A DNA stretch of 64,000 bases from Pseudoips prasinana (GCA_951640165.1 OX621257.1:13341201-13405200); one strand, 5' to 3'. Shown: positions 10,986 to 22,540, counted from the first letter of the stretch. Notes: generated from the letters alone by a model not told the origin. Numbers and translations: made by a program.

Positions 10986-11282
10986 AATATAGCTCGTACG
11001 ATAAGAACAGGGCCTAACAAATGGCATAACTGAGGGCAAAACTACCAAAGTACTAAAACGGGTTAAAATACACACGTGGTCGCCAGGTTTTAACTAATTC
11101 TTAACGAAACCTACATGGCCAACAACGGGTGGAATGCCAATACTAGATCGGACAGATCATTAAATTGACACAACTCTAATTGCTCTGCCGTTTTCATAAG
11201 GACAATGTTAGAAAGAAACTAGATATATCTTTATCTTTAAATGCAAAGATATAAAACAATTCGCTTTGAAGGATTGGCTGAA
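10986..11282. other. No recognised feature
   Basis: No frame or repeat recognised. Confidence 0.4.
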
Positions 11283-11497
11283 TTTTTCGGTCTAGTGGTT
11301 AATGACCCTGACTGCGACGCCAGAGGTGGTAAATTCAATCCCCACCCAGGACAAATCTTTGTGTGATGAATCAATGTATGTATTTTGAAATAAATAAGTA
11401 TGTTTATCACTTGTCTGGTTGCCGTAGTAAAGTCTCCGCCCAGTTTCGGATCAAATGGCCATATGTTAGTTGTCCCAAGATATTTATTTACTAGTAT
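11283..11497 (+). repeat. tRNA-derived SINE, family A
   Basis: Head GGTCTAGTGGTTAATGACCC, box-B-like AATTCAATCCCC, then the shared body (ACCCAGGACAAAT; TTGTCTGGTTGCCGTAG; GGATCAAATGGCC). Box A/B layout indicates polymerase III transcription of the parent. Confidence 0.75.
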
Positions 11498-11698
11498 AAA
11501 ACCTCACATTCCAAATATTGTGGTAAGTAACAAACTTAAAGCTTATAACAAAGTGCTTTTAGATAAAACACATTTTATGTCTATACACCTAATAGAACCT
11601 TACAATTATGCGGTCACCATGGTCCACCACCACGGTCACCATGACGGAACTGCCGGTTGGCGTGACCTGTCACGCCACAGTTTGTTCGGGCCCACCCA
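11498..11698. other. No recognised feature
   Basis: No repeat recognised. An open frame running through it is continuous with the SINE body and not credible as a gene. Confidence 0.4.
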
Positions 11699-11850
11699 GT
11701 AATTTATCTATATGATTATGTATTTACAAAAGAAAAGTAGAATATGTAATATATCAGTCATCTGGTTCCATAGTACCTACAAGCTCTGCTTAGTTCGGGA
11801 TCAGATGGCCGTGTGTGAATAATTTCCCACGATATTATCATGGTAAGCAA
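11699..11850 (+). repeat. SINE family A, 3' part
   Basis: Contains TATATCAGTCATCTGGTTCC and GGGATCAGATGGCCGTGTG, the 3' body of family A, without a tRNA head. Confidence 0.65.
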
Positions 11851-11867
11851 CAAGGTCAAAGACGGTT

Positions 11868-12115
11868 ACCGTAGCCTAGTTGGTAGTGCTCCTGCCAACA
11901 AAGCTGGTGGTTCTGGGTTTGAATCCCGGTAAGTGCAAATATGTGTGTGATGAGCACGAATATTTGTTTCTGAGTCATGGATGTTTTCTATGTATTTAAG
12001 TATTTATCTATCTATATAAGTATGTATATCGTCGCCTGGTACAAACAAGCTTTGCTTAGTTTGGGGCTAGGATGATCTGTGTGACATTGTCCCTAGATAT
12101 TATTATTATTATTAG
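11868..12115 (+). repeat. tRNA-derived SINE, family A, variant head
   Basis: Head CCGTAGCCTAGTTGGTAGTG with box B GGGTTTGAATCCC, then the family body (GTGTGTGATGAGCACGA) ending TATTATTATTATT. Confidence 0.75.
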
Positions 12116-12253
12116 GTTAAAGCTTAAAAACAAAGTACTATTAGATAAAACAATGTCTTTACACTTAAAATAATCCTACAATATTATGTCCTCGAAAAGA
12201 AAACTTTACAATCTAATCTCAGCTGCGTTCAGAAACACGCATGGATTTATAAC

Positions 12254-12607
12254 GGGCCGGTTGGCGTGGTTGATAAATGCTTGCCTTTCACGCCGCAGGT
12301 TATGGGTTCGATTCCTACCCAGGACAGATATTTGTGTGTGTACATGTCTGTTTGTCCTGAGTCTGGGTGTAATTATCTACCTAAATAAGTATGTATTTGA
12401 AAAAAAAGTAGTATCGGCTGCAGCGATTTTAATAGAATTTGGTACGGAGTTAGCTGACACCCTGGATTAGCACGCAGGCTATAATTAATAAAGTTTAACG
12501 CGGGTAAAACCGCGGGAGACAGCTAGTATGTAATATATCAGTTATCTGGTTTCCATAGCACAAGTTTTGCTTAGTTTGGGATTAGATGGCCGTTTGTGAA
12601 TTCATTT
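12254..12607 (+). repeat. SINE family A interrupted by a Helitron
   Basis: Head GCCGGTTGGCGTGGTTGATA with box B GGGTTCGATTCC. The body stops at about 12417, is broken by the Helitron end at 12418-12526, and resumes at 12527 (TATGTAATATATCAGTTATC). Confidence 0.75.
12418..12526 (+). mobile_element. Helitron 3' end inside a SINE
   Basis: Ends with CGCGGGTAAAACCGCG, a few bases, then CTAG at 12523-12526. The 5' end is missing, so this is a truncated copy. Confidence 0.7.
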
Positions 12608-12931
12608 GAGATTGTGATTAATTATTATTAACAATCTCATTGTCATTATCGTGTTTCAATCTTCTATGTCATTAAACTTAGAGTTTAATTAAATAATAAT
12701 AGCTCGAACTTAATTGTTTCAGAGTGCCTGGAAACATGTTCAGTAATCAACCGATGGCCCTTTGTCTTCCAAAGCAATCAATGAATCATACCCATGTGCA
12801 AATGTTTGCTTTAGGTCATGTGGATGCGCTTTTGTGTACAAACTCAAGTGACATTCATGTCATCCTAGTATACAAAGGATTGACGAGGTCTAATATTTTG
12901 ATTAACGATCAGTTTGTAGATGGGAATTGTA
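12608..12931. other. No recognised feature
   Basis: AT-rich; the open frame at 12724-13002 runs into a Helitron end and shows no domain. Confidence 0.4.
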
Positions 12932-13035
12932 ATCCTACTATTATTATAAATGCGAAAGTTTATGAGTATAGATGTATGGATGTTTGTTACTTTTTGATGT
13001 AAAAAGTCCCGAACGGATTTTGATGAGACTTCGTA
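12932..13035 (+). mobile_element. Helitron 5' end fragment
   Basis: Starts TCCTACTATTATTATAAATG and runs through CGAACGGATTTTGATGAGAC to a TA microsatellite (about 13032-13055). The 3' half is absent. Confidence 0.65.
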
Positions 13036-13254
13036 TATATATATATATATATATTTATTATATTATCTTCAGCTCACTGGTAACGTATGTATATGGCCAG
13101 ATTTATGATGCGAAAGCCATTTTCTACCAGTCCCTAGGTTAGGACAGAGAGATTATTATGGCAGGTGCACTTAGGTTATAATAAATGTATTTACTAATTA
13201 TATTTTTAGTGACTTTTGGGTCGCTGATCATGTCAAATGACTTCTGGGTGGATA

Positions 13255-13507
13255 TAATAATAATAATATCCTGGTACATTATTCACACACGGTCATCTGA
13301 TTCCAATCTAAGCAGAGCTTGTTCTATGGAAACTAGATAATTGATATACTATTTTTCTTTTCTAAACATATACTTATAATCAACACCCAGACTCAGAACA
13401 AACAGACTTGTTAATGCACACAAATATCTGTCCCGGGTGGGAATCGGACCCACGACCTGCGGCGTGAAAGGCAACGTATCTACCAACTACGCCAATAGGC
13501 CCGGCTA
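13255..13507 (-). repeat. tRNA-derived SINE, family A
   Basis: Minus-strand copy: head TTGGCGTAGTTGGTAGATAC near 13480-13500, box B GGGTCCGATTCCC near 13437-13455, 3' end at 13255 next to an AAT-repeat tail. Confidence 0.8.
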
Positions 13508-13577
13508 TCGCTCCCATACGCCCGCCTCTGTAATATAGTAAACCAGGATCGGCAGTAGCTAACTATGAAACGACTCT

Positions 13578-13700
13578 AAGAGCCGATTTCACCGTCAAAA
13601 TTAAACGCGATCAATGGACGCTAAACTCAGTTACAGGAAGAGGAACCGAGTATAGCGTCAATTGATCGCGTTTAATTTTGACGGTGAAATCGGCACTAAG
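13578..13700. mobile_element. Hairpin MITE
   Basis: Two arms of about 42 bp, near-perfect reverse complements (GCCGATTTCACCGTCAAAAT at 13582 and its complement ending at 13694), separated by about 25 bp. Non-coding. No second copy in the window. Confidence 0.75.
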
Positions 13701-14073
13701 TTAAGTTCCACAGGTAAGACCCAAAACACCTAACTGACTTAGATCCCACATCAAATATAATCGGAACATTAAAAGAGGAGTTGCTAAATGTACGTGCTGT
13801 AAGAAAAGGATTACTTCTGCCCACAGAACAAGTGTATTTCACACTAATTTTGGCCAACTGTTCATCAGCACTACTCCAATAGCTTTTCTATTACGTTTCA
13901 ATCAACAAATCAAACTAAGTTCCAACTAAGTGTGCTACAAACATTCTCTACAGTCAATCACTATTCCTTTGTCTAGTACGACAAAGCTCGTGTTGGACAG
14001 TAAACCAAAGTTAATATTTGCCTCTGGACTATTCGGAAGGTAAACATATTTGCTTTAGATGTAACTATCGCCT
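13701..14073. other. No recognised feature
   Basis: Nothing recognised. Confidence 0.4.
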
Positions 14074-14430
14074 GCCTCTTTGGTCTAGCGGTAGCGTGTT
14101 CAGCCGCAGAGAACGATGTCCTTGGTTCAAATAACAAGCCGAGCCAAAAGCGATTTTGGGACATTTCTGTAAAAAGAAAACAACATCAGCCCGAAGTCTG
14201 GGATTTGGCGGTATTATACACCCGTGCCTCGGAGAGCACGTAAAGCCGTCGGTCCTGTACCTGACCTCTTTCCGGTCGTGTCGCTAGGCGCCCCATCGGA
14301 TCACAAGAGTGATGGAATAGAAAGTGCTCCTGAGTTTACGCACACACTTGTGCATTATAATATGTCCCGCGCAGATGGCTAATCTCTGTTGAGACCGGCC
14401 GCCGTGGCCGAATTTCAGCTTGGAGGACAA
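14074..14430 (+). repeat. tRNA-derived SINE, family B
   Basis: Head GCCTCTTTGGTCTAGCGGTA with box-B-like TTGGTTCAAAT, then the long conserved body (CACGTAAAGCCGTCGGTCCT; CGCCCCATCGGATCA; GCCGCCGTGGCCGAATTTC). Other copies: 23577, 32202, 36083 and 55045. Confidence 0.8.
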
Positions 14431-15222
14431 CGGAAACGCTATCAGCTTATGAAACAGGCTTAAATAGGCAAATAGGCGCAGCTGTTGCATTAATTAGTCG
14501 TCTCGCAACGGTTTAATATTAATAAATTAGGCAAATATTATGCAGAATCTGTACTAATTTTCAAATTACACATTTTATTGTGATCTCTTGATAGCGTTTA
14601 GAGAAAAACGAAGAGCCATCTAACATGGTGAGTCTGTCAATATGGTAAGTATTATTATAATAATATATTTTTATTACAGACCTAAATAGGCTCCACTATA
14701 TTGGTAAGAAATTGTCTTAAAATATGTTAGCTTAATTATTTGCTAGTTTTAGTAGGTTAGTAATAGATAGATACACATAATTGCACAAACTATAAAAAAC
14801 ACTTTACAGAAAAAAAAATTTAATAATGTACAATTGGCGGTCTTATCGCATAACAGCGATTTCTTCCAGACTACCGTAGGATGGACTAGCATAATTGAAA
14901 ATGACAGGCAGCTGATAGTGTACCATCGTCAGTTCTATAGAGTGTAGTGTCCAACCGAATAGTAAATATACTACATAGATTAATGTTCTTACTTAATATT
15001 CTTATTCTATGTTAATACTTATAATCTAATGCTTATTTACTTTTGTACATAACAATATCTCAGTCGCGCTACTCTACCTGTTGGCCCTATGACGTAAAAC
15101 TGGATGGACCTACCCAATACTGCACTCTCCGTTCTTTCTGCAAATACAACAAGCATTTTGTTAGTGTGTACAAGTCTTGTGTGAAACATACCTGAAGCGC
15201 TGCAGTTCTTTAAGTTATTTAT
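14431..15222. other. No recognised feature
   Basis: AT-rich. The segment near 14841 (TCTTATCGCATAACAGCGAT) recurs near 28380, so some is repetitive, but I cannot define an element. Confidence 0.4.
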
Positions 15223-15362
15223 GTACAGATGCCAGTACATCAAGCTACCCCAATCTGTCAAATTTCTCCAATAGAAAGTGAACCTTATGCTTATGTGATA
15301 AAGTTGAAAATCTAGAAAAGAAATTTGACAGATTGGGGTAGCTGGATGTGCTGGCATCTGTA
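15223..15362. mobile_element. 141-bp hairpin MITE copy
   Basis: Same family as 9615-9755, with GTACAGATGCCAG at the left and CTGGCATCTGTA at the right. One terminal base is lost. Confidence 0.9.
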
Positions 15363-15524
15363 AATCTGCAGTCTCGGTCTGTCGGTGGAGTTTTCAAGTT
15401 CAAAGCCCAAGTCGAACTAAAATGCTATTGGGTTTTTCTTAGCAAAAATAGACGGGATAGCAGCCCGAAATTACGTTGGGGATAGTGTGACACTCTCTCA
15501 CCATTGAGAGCATGTACAGCCATT

Positions 15525-15743
15525 GCTCTCATCGGTCCGTAAGAGATCGTGAGGTTAAGCAACTAGGTTCGCAGTCAGTCCTAAGATAGGTAACAAAGTG
15601 ATTTAATATTACAGACGGCACCTTACGCTATTGGTCCCAGTTGTAGTCATTAGACATCAGTCGTTACGCCATGTAAGTGGCCTACTGGGCGGCTTGAATA
15701 ACTCTGACACTAGGGTATCCACTGCCCATATGAATTAAGTAAG
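15525..15743 (+). repeat. 5S rRNA-like SINE
   Basis: GAGGTTAAGCAACTAGGTTC followed by GCAGTCAGTCCTAAGATAGG lines up with the internal promoter region of eukaryotic 5S rRNA. After it comes the family body (GTTGTAGTCATTAGACATCA; GCCTACTGGGCGGCTTGA) and a TTAAGTAAG tail. Decayed relative to 26865-27102. Confidence 0.65.
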
Positions 15744-15804
15744 TCTTGGACATCTCCCCAGTATAAAGTTAAATTACATTATATTTAAATCTGAAATATT
15801 CGAA

Positions 15805-15885
15805 TGCATGTATGAAGCAGCGATTAAGACAGTCACCTCGCCACTTTGAGTCCCAGGTTCGATTCCCACGCAGAAAAACTACGTT
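15805..15885 (+). repeat. SINE family C head fragment
   Basis: AGCAGCGATTAAGACAGTCA then box B AGGTTCGATTCCC, the head of family C without its 3' end. Confidence 0.5.
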
Positions 15886-16219
15886 ATCCATAAGTAGTAT
15901 TCTGAGCCTGGTTGTTCTTTGTGGTCATCAATCATCTGTTAATAGTATGTAATACAAAAATTTATTTCTTTAGTACGAGCATTTCTTAAAAAATCTATTT
16001 GCCGTTTCTACTTTATAAGATAAATATATGGAAAACATCTTTAAAGGAAGGAACAGATTCTTGAATTTTGTTACCATTTATAATACTAACTATAAATGTA
16101 ATAAATAAATTAAAACTATACTAACATAGATATTGGAAATAGATTAAAACTACGTACAAACTAAAACTATCATTATAAACTTAAAATTAAAAATACTAAA
16201 TTACAAATAAAAGAATAAC

Positions 16220-17023
16220 TTATAGATAAAAAACCGCTTTCAAGTCACCATCTGCCGGTAAGGTGCCCAAAAAGCTAGCGACGTTACCTCTTTGGATCGC
16301 AAGGCTTATGCGTTGGCCGAGGTACGTGCCAGCTCTTTGATCACCAGAGTGCTCTATAAGTCGTTTGGACAACTCCTTGACAAAGAACCGTGCTTCTGGG
16401 CCCCAGGGACCCATTGTTTCGACCCCAAACGGAATAAATATATAGCCATCACCTATGGCAGCATATTTACTCCGTTTCGAGTTCTCAGCAGCCTCCGCTA
16501 CAGCACCGCCTGAACGCGAACTTACTTGAAGGTGGGAGGGAGCCAGTGTATCCACACAAGTTGCGTCCCATACCAGAGGTCTTCCACGGCTCCAAGGGAT
16601 CAACGTCATACCATCGGGCCTCTTGCCATCGTCACGAGAGATACCGTTAGGCTCTAAAAGAGCCGGCACGTGAATGGTGGCAAGCGCCCGACGAATGACG
16701 TCATTAATGGCAGCGTGGCGTGAAAGCCTCCCTGCACTGCGGCGGCAAGATAGGCCATGGTGACCTAAACGGTCTACCTCAACCCCGCAGTGACAATTAT
16801 GGGGCTCTGTCCTGGAGATGCCCAGACGAAGACCTACAGCGACTGAGAAAGCCGTATTATCTAAAAGGGTTCCTATACTGGTCGAAGGAATTGCCTGCAG
16901 CCAGTACCCTGACTCCCGTTCGCTAGTGGCGAGGAGACGAGCCCGATCTCTAGTGCCAGGACAGGTGGTTAAAAGGGAATTTTGAACAAGTTTACATAGT
17001 TGACCACGCGTCTCTGGCACCAT
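16220..17023 (-). pseudogene. C-terminal part: zinc knuckle and restriction-like endonuclease
   Basis: 267 codons that continue the protein of 16992-19073 in another frame. Residues 77-93 carry C-x-C...H...C, followed by RH at 102-103. The nuclease motif is RPDG at 135-138, then an aspartate in WDATCVD at 153 and lysines at 183 and 186, the PD-(D/E)XK layout used by R2-type elements to nick target DNA for target-primed reverse transcription. The end (YLGQRISLAIQRGN) recurs in the fragments at 21.6 and 33.4 kb. The ATG is simply the first in this frame and not a real start. Confidence 0.8.
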
Positions 17024-19073
17024 CCATGCCTACCAACGGTGTATTAACGATAGATGGGGAAATTATCTTGCGAAATAGACCGTTAATAGCATGGACACAA
17101 GACAAAAATGCAGGCAGAGCAACACTTGAAATTTTGCGAATGCCTAGACCTCCGAAACGTATCGGAAGAGAGGCCTGAAGCCAAGCATTTTCCGAAAGTG
17201 AACAATTTAGAATTTGGGTCAAAATGTTTTTGATAGTGTTGTCTAAAATTGTCAAAAGACTACCATGATTCCAAAGAGGGCAACAACGAAGAACATATGT
17301 AAATTTAGGTACAAAAAGGCAAAACCGAATGATATGAAAAGCAATGTGAGAATGAATTTTAGTCAAACGTACCGAATTTTCTTCAAATTTGTTGCGTTGT
17401 TCTTCAATAAAAGTTGGGAATGAGTCTTCCAGAATCGGTGCGCCTAAGAGGCGAAGCGACTGTTTGTTTATGATCTTTAAATTTGGAGCCATAATAGAAA
17501 ATTTATCAATTATATCTTGTTTCTTATCGGCAGTGAGAGTATCTAAAAGAAACAGTTCGCATTTTGAAAAATTTAGATCTAAACCTATCGTGTGAAATCT
17601 GTCTATTAAAGTTTCCAAGTCATGTAGTACAGTACAAGCATCGCCACCTAAGGTTCCGTCATCTAAATACCACATGTTTAATTTAGAATTTAGTGTCGAA
17701 ATTATAGGGTGAATGGCAAGACTGAAAATGGCAGGTCCGAGTGGGTCACCCTGTTGACATCCAGAGCAAGAGTTCACAAGGTGAGATCTATATAATAATT
17801 TAGAGTCAAAACCATAACATTGCCACAGATAGTCGTAGGTTTCCGGTATAAAATTTTGAATTTCAGTCAAAAGAGTGGTTCTGTCAACAGAGTTAAAAGC
17901 GTTTTTAACATCCACCTTTAAGATCACCTCACCACCATTGTGCGTGATGAATGAACGAAGAGTATGCACGGCTGCCTCACAGCCTCCCTTACTTCCAAAT
18001 CCCAACTGGATGGGTTGAAATTTTTCTGTGAGATTTGTGCGGATATATTTGCAGCAGATCTTAGAAGCAATTCTCCTATACAAGCAACCCACGGCTATAG
18101 GTCTAATACCGCCATCTCGTTTTTTAAGAGCGCATAAATTGGCGCCGTATAGGATAGGTGACATTTGTGCAAGTACTTTTCCCTGAAGCATGAAATTTAT
18201 AAGTGCAGTAATGTCTTTAAGAAGGGCTCGACCGGCATCACCAGGGGCACCAAACAAGAGGTCTTTTAAATGTTGGGGAGTAAGAGCGTCCAGACCCCCG
18301 GCGGAACCATTCTTAAAAGACATTACTGCTGCTCTGACGTTCTTTTCTGTTACCTGAAGAGCATTGACAGGGCGATGAGATGAGGAAGGTGTTGGTAAGA
18401 GAGGCTGATCCGAACGTGGATGTTTATCAATAAGGGCCGTCAAGGTTTCTGGCGTGTCAGGAGCAATGATGTCTTTGGTAAAAAGAAGTTGTGCTGCCCC
18501 TCGTAAATCTCCATCGCTTACTTTGGATTCTATTTTACTGAATATGTTTTGTGAATGTAGAAGTCCAATTTTAGCACCATGATGGTTTTTTGCTTGGTGA
18601 TCAGATTCACTGCAATGGTATTGTTGGGTTGTACAGTTTTTTTTAATGGCTGATGTCAGAGATGTTTGATTTCCTGAAACATGGAGAGTTTTGAAAGAAA
18701 AAGACAGCAGTTGCTCCCAGGCGAGCTCGGAATTTTCATTTAAAACTTTTTGTATTCTGTAGGATAAATTTTGAGCTGCTATTATGCGTGCTCCTCGGGG
18801 AATACGCTTAACAACCGGTGTAGTTAATTTTAGATTCGAAAGTCTTTGCCAGAAAGGAGAGGAATCGGACTGCGACTGCAATATAGGTAATGTAAGGTCA
18901 GGTTGGCCCAAATGCACTGAATTGGTAGGAGATTTATGAGTCTTACCAATATGCACATTTAGGCCATGCTGACCCTTAAAAAAGCGCGCCTGAGAGCAAT
19001 GTGGGCATTGAATTAGCCCGACATCATTACTGTTCCTATGACCACTATAGGACAGACCCGCAGATTGCGACAT
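16992..19073 (-). pseudogene. N-terminal part: C2H2 finger and reverse transcriptase
   Basis: 693 codons. A single C2H2 finger lies near the N-terminus (C23, C26, H41, H46). The reverse transcriptase covers roughly residues 230-520: SAGGLDALTPQHL (257-269), IRPIAVG, the motif A aspartate in KVDVKNAF (D388), motif B QQGDPLGP (440-447), and the catalytic YLDDG (469-473). After residue about 680 the true protein jumps frame into 16220-17023; the last dozen residues here are out-of-frame read-through. The change equals a one-base insertion or two-base deletion around 17000-17025. Otherwise no internal stop, so the copy looks young. Combined length about 955 aa fits the family. Confidence 0.85.
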
Positions 19074-19816
19074 ATATATACGAGTAACTAGACTAGTTTT
19101 AAAAAGTACATTATAGAAAATAAATTAAAAAGTCTTTTTGGCACACTGTTGTCAACTGTGCTGCGCAAACTGCACGGAGGATAATTATTTTTTTGGAGCT
19201 CTGCGCAGACATGTAATTTGATTGGTAGCCTGGATCTTGAGGCGTAAGTGGAGCCAATTGCGCGGCAGTGCAGCAGTGGACAGTGGATGTAGCTCTTCGC
19301 AACCGCATGTTACACTGTTGCCCAGCAACAGATCACGCTTGTCATTTAGAATTCAAATGGTGTTTACTGAGCTTATTTAGGTATTATTTGGGCACCACGA
19401 CGGTCACTGCAGCCGCCAACACGCGTACAGGCACCGCAGGGCCAGGGATTTCCAAAGATCAGCTGCTTTCAGTCGCTGCCACACCCAATAAATAAAATAA
19501 TAATATTAAAACCGGAGTGAAAATATGACGTGTGTCATCAGGTTTTTTTTTTTTTTTTTTTTTTAAGGAAGGAAACCTACTAAAATACAGTTCTTAGTCG
19601 ACCTTGTAAATATTCAATGGAAGTTACAAAACTTTATGCGATGAGACACACATTATTTTAATTTTATCGGCAACTTCTCTCGCATAGTATGAAACTAACG
19701 TAAAACTTTATCCAGAACTTTCGATATGAAATTTTATGGCAACGATTAGCACGTATCCAGTAATATAAGACTAAAATATCAAAATACCTGCCACTTTTAT
19801 ACAAATCGGTAGCTAT
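19074..19816. other. Possible 5' UTR of the retrotransposon, then unassigned
   Basis: 19074-19500 is less AT-rich and may include the element's 5' UTR. A run of about 22 T lies at 19543-19564. No frame or repeat recognised otherwise. Confidence 0.35.
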
Positions 19817-20098
19817 TTGGAGTCATCATTTTATTTAATACCACATACACTCATATTGGCCACAACATCTTGGCAGATAATTGTTGCAGCGCTGCTGTTG
19901 CTATATTTCGTTAACCACATACACTATCTACCAATAAGTAAAAATCTCTTGTTACACTGTCATCCATGCCACACCAATTTTAGACTTAACAACATTCTGC
20001 CTAGAGTATTGAATGAATTTAACAAGTTAAATGGTGAAAGTCGTTTTGATTTGATTGATCTGTTTACTACTAGCAATATTCTACCAGATCCAAATTAA
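19817..20098 (+). pseudogene. Possible LINE C-terminal fragment
   Basis: The last 50 codons (about 19950-20098) have the texture of a CR1/jockey-type reverse transcriptase C-terminus (FRLNNILPRVLNEFNKLN). An AATAAA follows at about 20190. No domain with catalytic residues is present, so this is tentative. Confidence 0.35.
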
Positions 20099-20269
20099 CT
20101 CCATTTTGTTAACAATTTGTGAAAGCTTGTTATTGGCATTTCTTTATCAACATTTTTAACCAATTGTATGTAGCTGTTAGCTTCCCAAATAAAATAATAC
20201 AGTTTAACCATTGCGACAATGTAGTCATATTAACATTTATATTTTTTTCTTAACGAAGACATATTATCA

Positions 20270-20328
20270 AGACAACAATAAACTTAAAACTCATTCACTG
20301 AACAAGAGAACAAATCAATACTATCATC
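20270..20328 (-). pseudogene. 3' end of the 28.5-kb LINE family
   Basis: The minus-strand frame DSIDLFSCSVNEF matches the C-terminus at 29458-29505. A tiny 5'-truncated copy. Confidence 0.65.
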
Positions 20329-20388
20329 ATCGTAATCAGTGTGATATCGTCCACAGCTGGACATAGGCCAAAAGGTTTTTATAGCGAT

Positions 20389-20529
20389 GTACAGACGCCA
20401 GCACATCCAGCTACCCAAATCTGTCAAATTTCTTTTGTAGATTTTCGACGTTATCACATAAGCATAAGGTTCACTTTCAATTGGGGAAATTTGACAGATT
20501 GGGGTAGCTTGATGTGCTGGCGTCTGTAC
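20389..20529. mobile_element. 141-bp hairpin MITE copy
   Basis: Exactly 141 bp from GTACAGACGCC to GGCGTCTGTAC, arms of about 45 bp. Open frames on both strands are palindrome artefacts. Confidence 0.9.
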
Positions 20530-21209
20530 ATTGGAGTGGCATGCTTTAGTCACCGCGCTTGCTATGTGAGTTGGTGACCCCAGTTAGGTGGTAGTTAGGA
20601 CACAGGAGACGCTGTCAATCTGGTGTAACCCTTAGAATCGAAATCGGTCCATCCGTTTGAGAGCTACGATGCCGCAGACAGACACAAATACACACACAGA
20701 AATCGACGTCAAACTTATTAACACCCCTCTTTTTGCGTCGCGGGCTAAAAATAAATGCTAACATATTCTATTGTTTCTCCGTTCAGCACGCGTGAATACG
20801 AAGAAAATTGTTCTGTAAACAATTTAAAGTTCTCGCCGAAATTTCACAGAAATGTAAGTTAAATACAAAGATACAAAACTTAAGTTCCCGATGACAAGTT
20901 TATAAAACTACATGCGACGACATCCGACGACTATAAACAACTTTAAGAAAGTTACATCTAGTGGAGATGTAACTCTCTTGAAGTTGATTTTGTTTAGTTT
21001 GAAATAAAACAAGTTTTAAACCTAATGGAGGACTTATCTGGAGATACATTTAATGAGTTAAGTTCTGATTGTAAATACGCAATTAACTACCATGATTTAT
21101 GTTGTTACCTTCAACCGGCGAAGTGCCCATATATAGCAAATCGCCATTGTTTTATTAACGTGTCCAGAATGAATGCCACGTAACGAATTTAAATAGGCTA
21201 TTTAAAGAC
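20530..21209. other. No recognised feature
   Basis: Nothing coding. CAGACAGACACAAATACACA near 20677 suggests an old repeat I cannot name. Confidence 0.4.
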
Positions 21210-21210
21210 A

Positions 21211-21540
21211 GGCCAGTTAGTGTGGTTGGTGAATACTTGCCTTTCACGCAAGAGGTAGTGGGTTCAATTCCCACCCAGGACTATATTTTTTTTTTATTTG
21301 CCTTAAATGTGGTACATATAGTTGGTAAAAAATCTTTACAATCAGTCCTTTCAATCAGTTATCTGCATGAACATGTCTGATTGTCCTAAGTATGGGTGTG
21401 ATTATCAATATACGTATGTATTTACGAAATAAAAGTGGTTTATTATGTAATATATCAGTTATCTGGTTTCTATAGTACAAGCTCAGTTTAGCTTTGGATA
21501 TGATGGTTGTGTGTGAATAATATTGCAGGATATTCCCAGA
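21211..21540 (+). repeat. tRNA-derived SINE, family A
   Basis: Head GGCCAGTTAGTGTGGTTGGT, box B GGGTTCAATTCCC, then the family body. A T-rich stretch of about 85 bp at 21285-21370 interrupts it. Confidence 0.7.
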
Positions 21541-21584
21541 ATATTAAAGACACATGTATACAAGGTTTTATTTTCAAGAAAGTA

Positions 21585-21930
21585 ACAATGGGTCCCTGGG
21601 GCCCAGAAGTGCGGTCCTATGTCAAGGAGTTGTCCAGACGACTTGTAGAGCACTCTGGTGATCAAAGAGCTGGCACGTACCTCGGCCAATTGCGAACCAA
21701 AGAGGTAACATCGCTAGCTTTTTGGGCACCTTACCCGCAGTTGGCGACTTGAAAGCGGTTTTTTATCTATAAGTTATTCTTTTATTTGTAATTCAGTATT
21801 TTTATTTTAAGTTTACAATGATAGTTTTAGTTTGTACGTAGTTTTAATCTATTTCCAATATCTATATAAGTATAGTTTTAATTTTATTTATTAATATCTA
21901 GAAAAATATAATAATAAAAAAGTAACATCT
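21585..21930 (+). pseudogene. 3' end of restriction-like endonuclease LINE
   Basis: The frame MGPWGPEVRSYVKELSRRLV (from 21589) matches residues 204-223 of the 16.2-kb copy. A short deletion then breaks the QRISLAIQRGN segment. The 3' UTR, including ACAATGATAGTTTTAGTTTG, matches the complement of 16.1-16.2 kb. 5'-truncated. Confidence 0.8.
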
Positions 21931-22083
21931 TCACGGAGTTATTTTATATAATTTTAATAAAAAGGGTTTAAAACTAAACGGTGGACTGATATGGAGTTAC
22001 ATTTGATTAGTTAAGCTCTGATTGTAAATACTTAATTAAGTTACACGATTTACATTATTCCCTCAACTGAACAAAATACATTC

Positions 22084-22165
22084 GTATATATTCCCTCGGG
22101 ACGACTTTTACGCCCCCCACGGGATGAGACGGGGTGCAGATATTCTTTCTTGGCCGACAACCACA
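22084..22165 (-). repeat. RTE-derived SINE, 5' fragment
   Basis: CTCGGGACGACTTTTACGCC and CACGGGATGAGACGGGGTG are the reverse of the 5' part of the 57-304 family. Confidence 0.6.
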
Positions 22166-22540
22166 TAGCCAGATATATTAAGCTTACATTATAAGAAACT
22201 AGACTTAAGCACATGGATCAGTCCGTACGTGTGTGCTCTATCTTATCTCATTATAAGTTGTGTGACGCTTAAATAAGTAACCAAGTATTTATTATACGAC
22301 TGCACGTTTTTAAATTAAAAACTATTATCTAAATTTCCAGACACCGAGAAAGTGGCGAGTGCAGAAAGCTCTCTGCTAGTAGATTGTTAATTTAAAGAAC
22401 AATTTACCTAATGGGGTTCTCAGGGGAATTCTTAGGTAAATGATTGAATTTTACAAAAAGGATGTGATCGCTGGCATGGACTAAAGGCAGACTCTTGGCA
22501 GTGCTTGTTAGCGAGGACCCTAACTAACCGAGTCGTTTTT
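22166..22540. other. No recognised feature
   Basis: Nothing recognised. Confidence 0.4.

Larger units (their letters stand above)
16075..19073 (-). mobile_element. Non-LTR retrotransposon, restriction-like endonuclease type
   Basis: About 3.0 kb on the minus strand: one long protein-coding region (two frames joined by a frameshift) and an AT-rich 3' UTR at about 16075-16219. The order C2H2 finger, reverse transcriptase, CCHC knuckle, PD...D endonuclease is that of R2-like elements. The 5' boundary is not visible; 19074-19500 may hold 5' UTR. Two 3' ends of the same family lie at 21585-21930 and 33328-33620 and share the 3' UTR. Confidence 0.85.

Noticed and set aside
13032..13060. TATATA runs as promoters
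   Set aside because: Simple TA microsatellites (also about 4712, 5672 and 7869) without any gene downstream.
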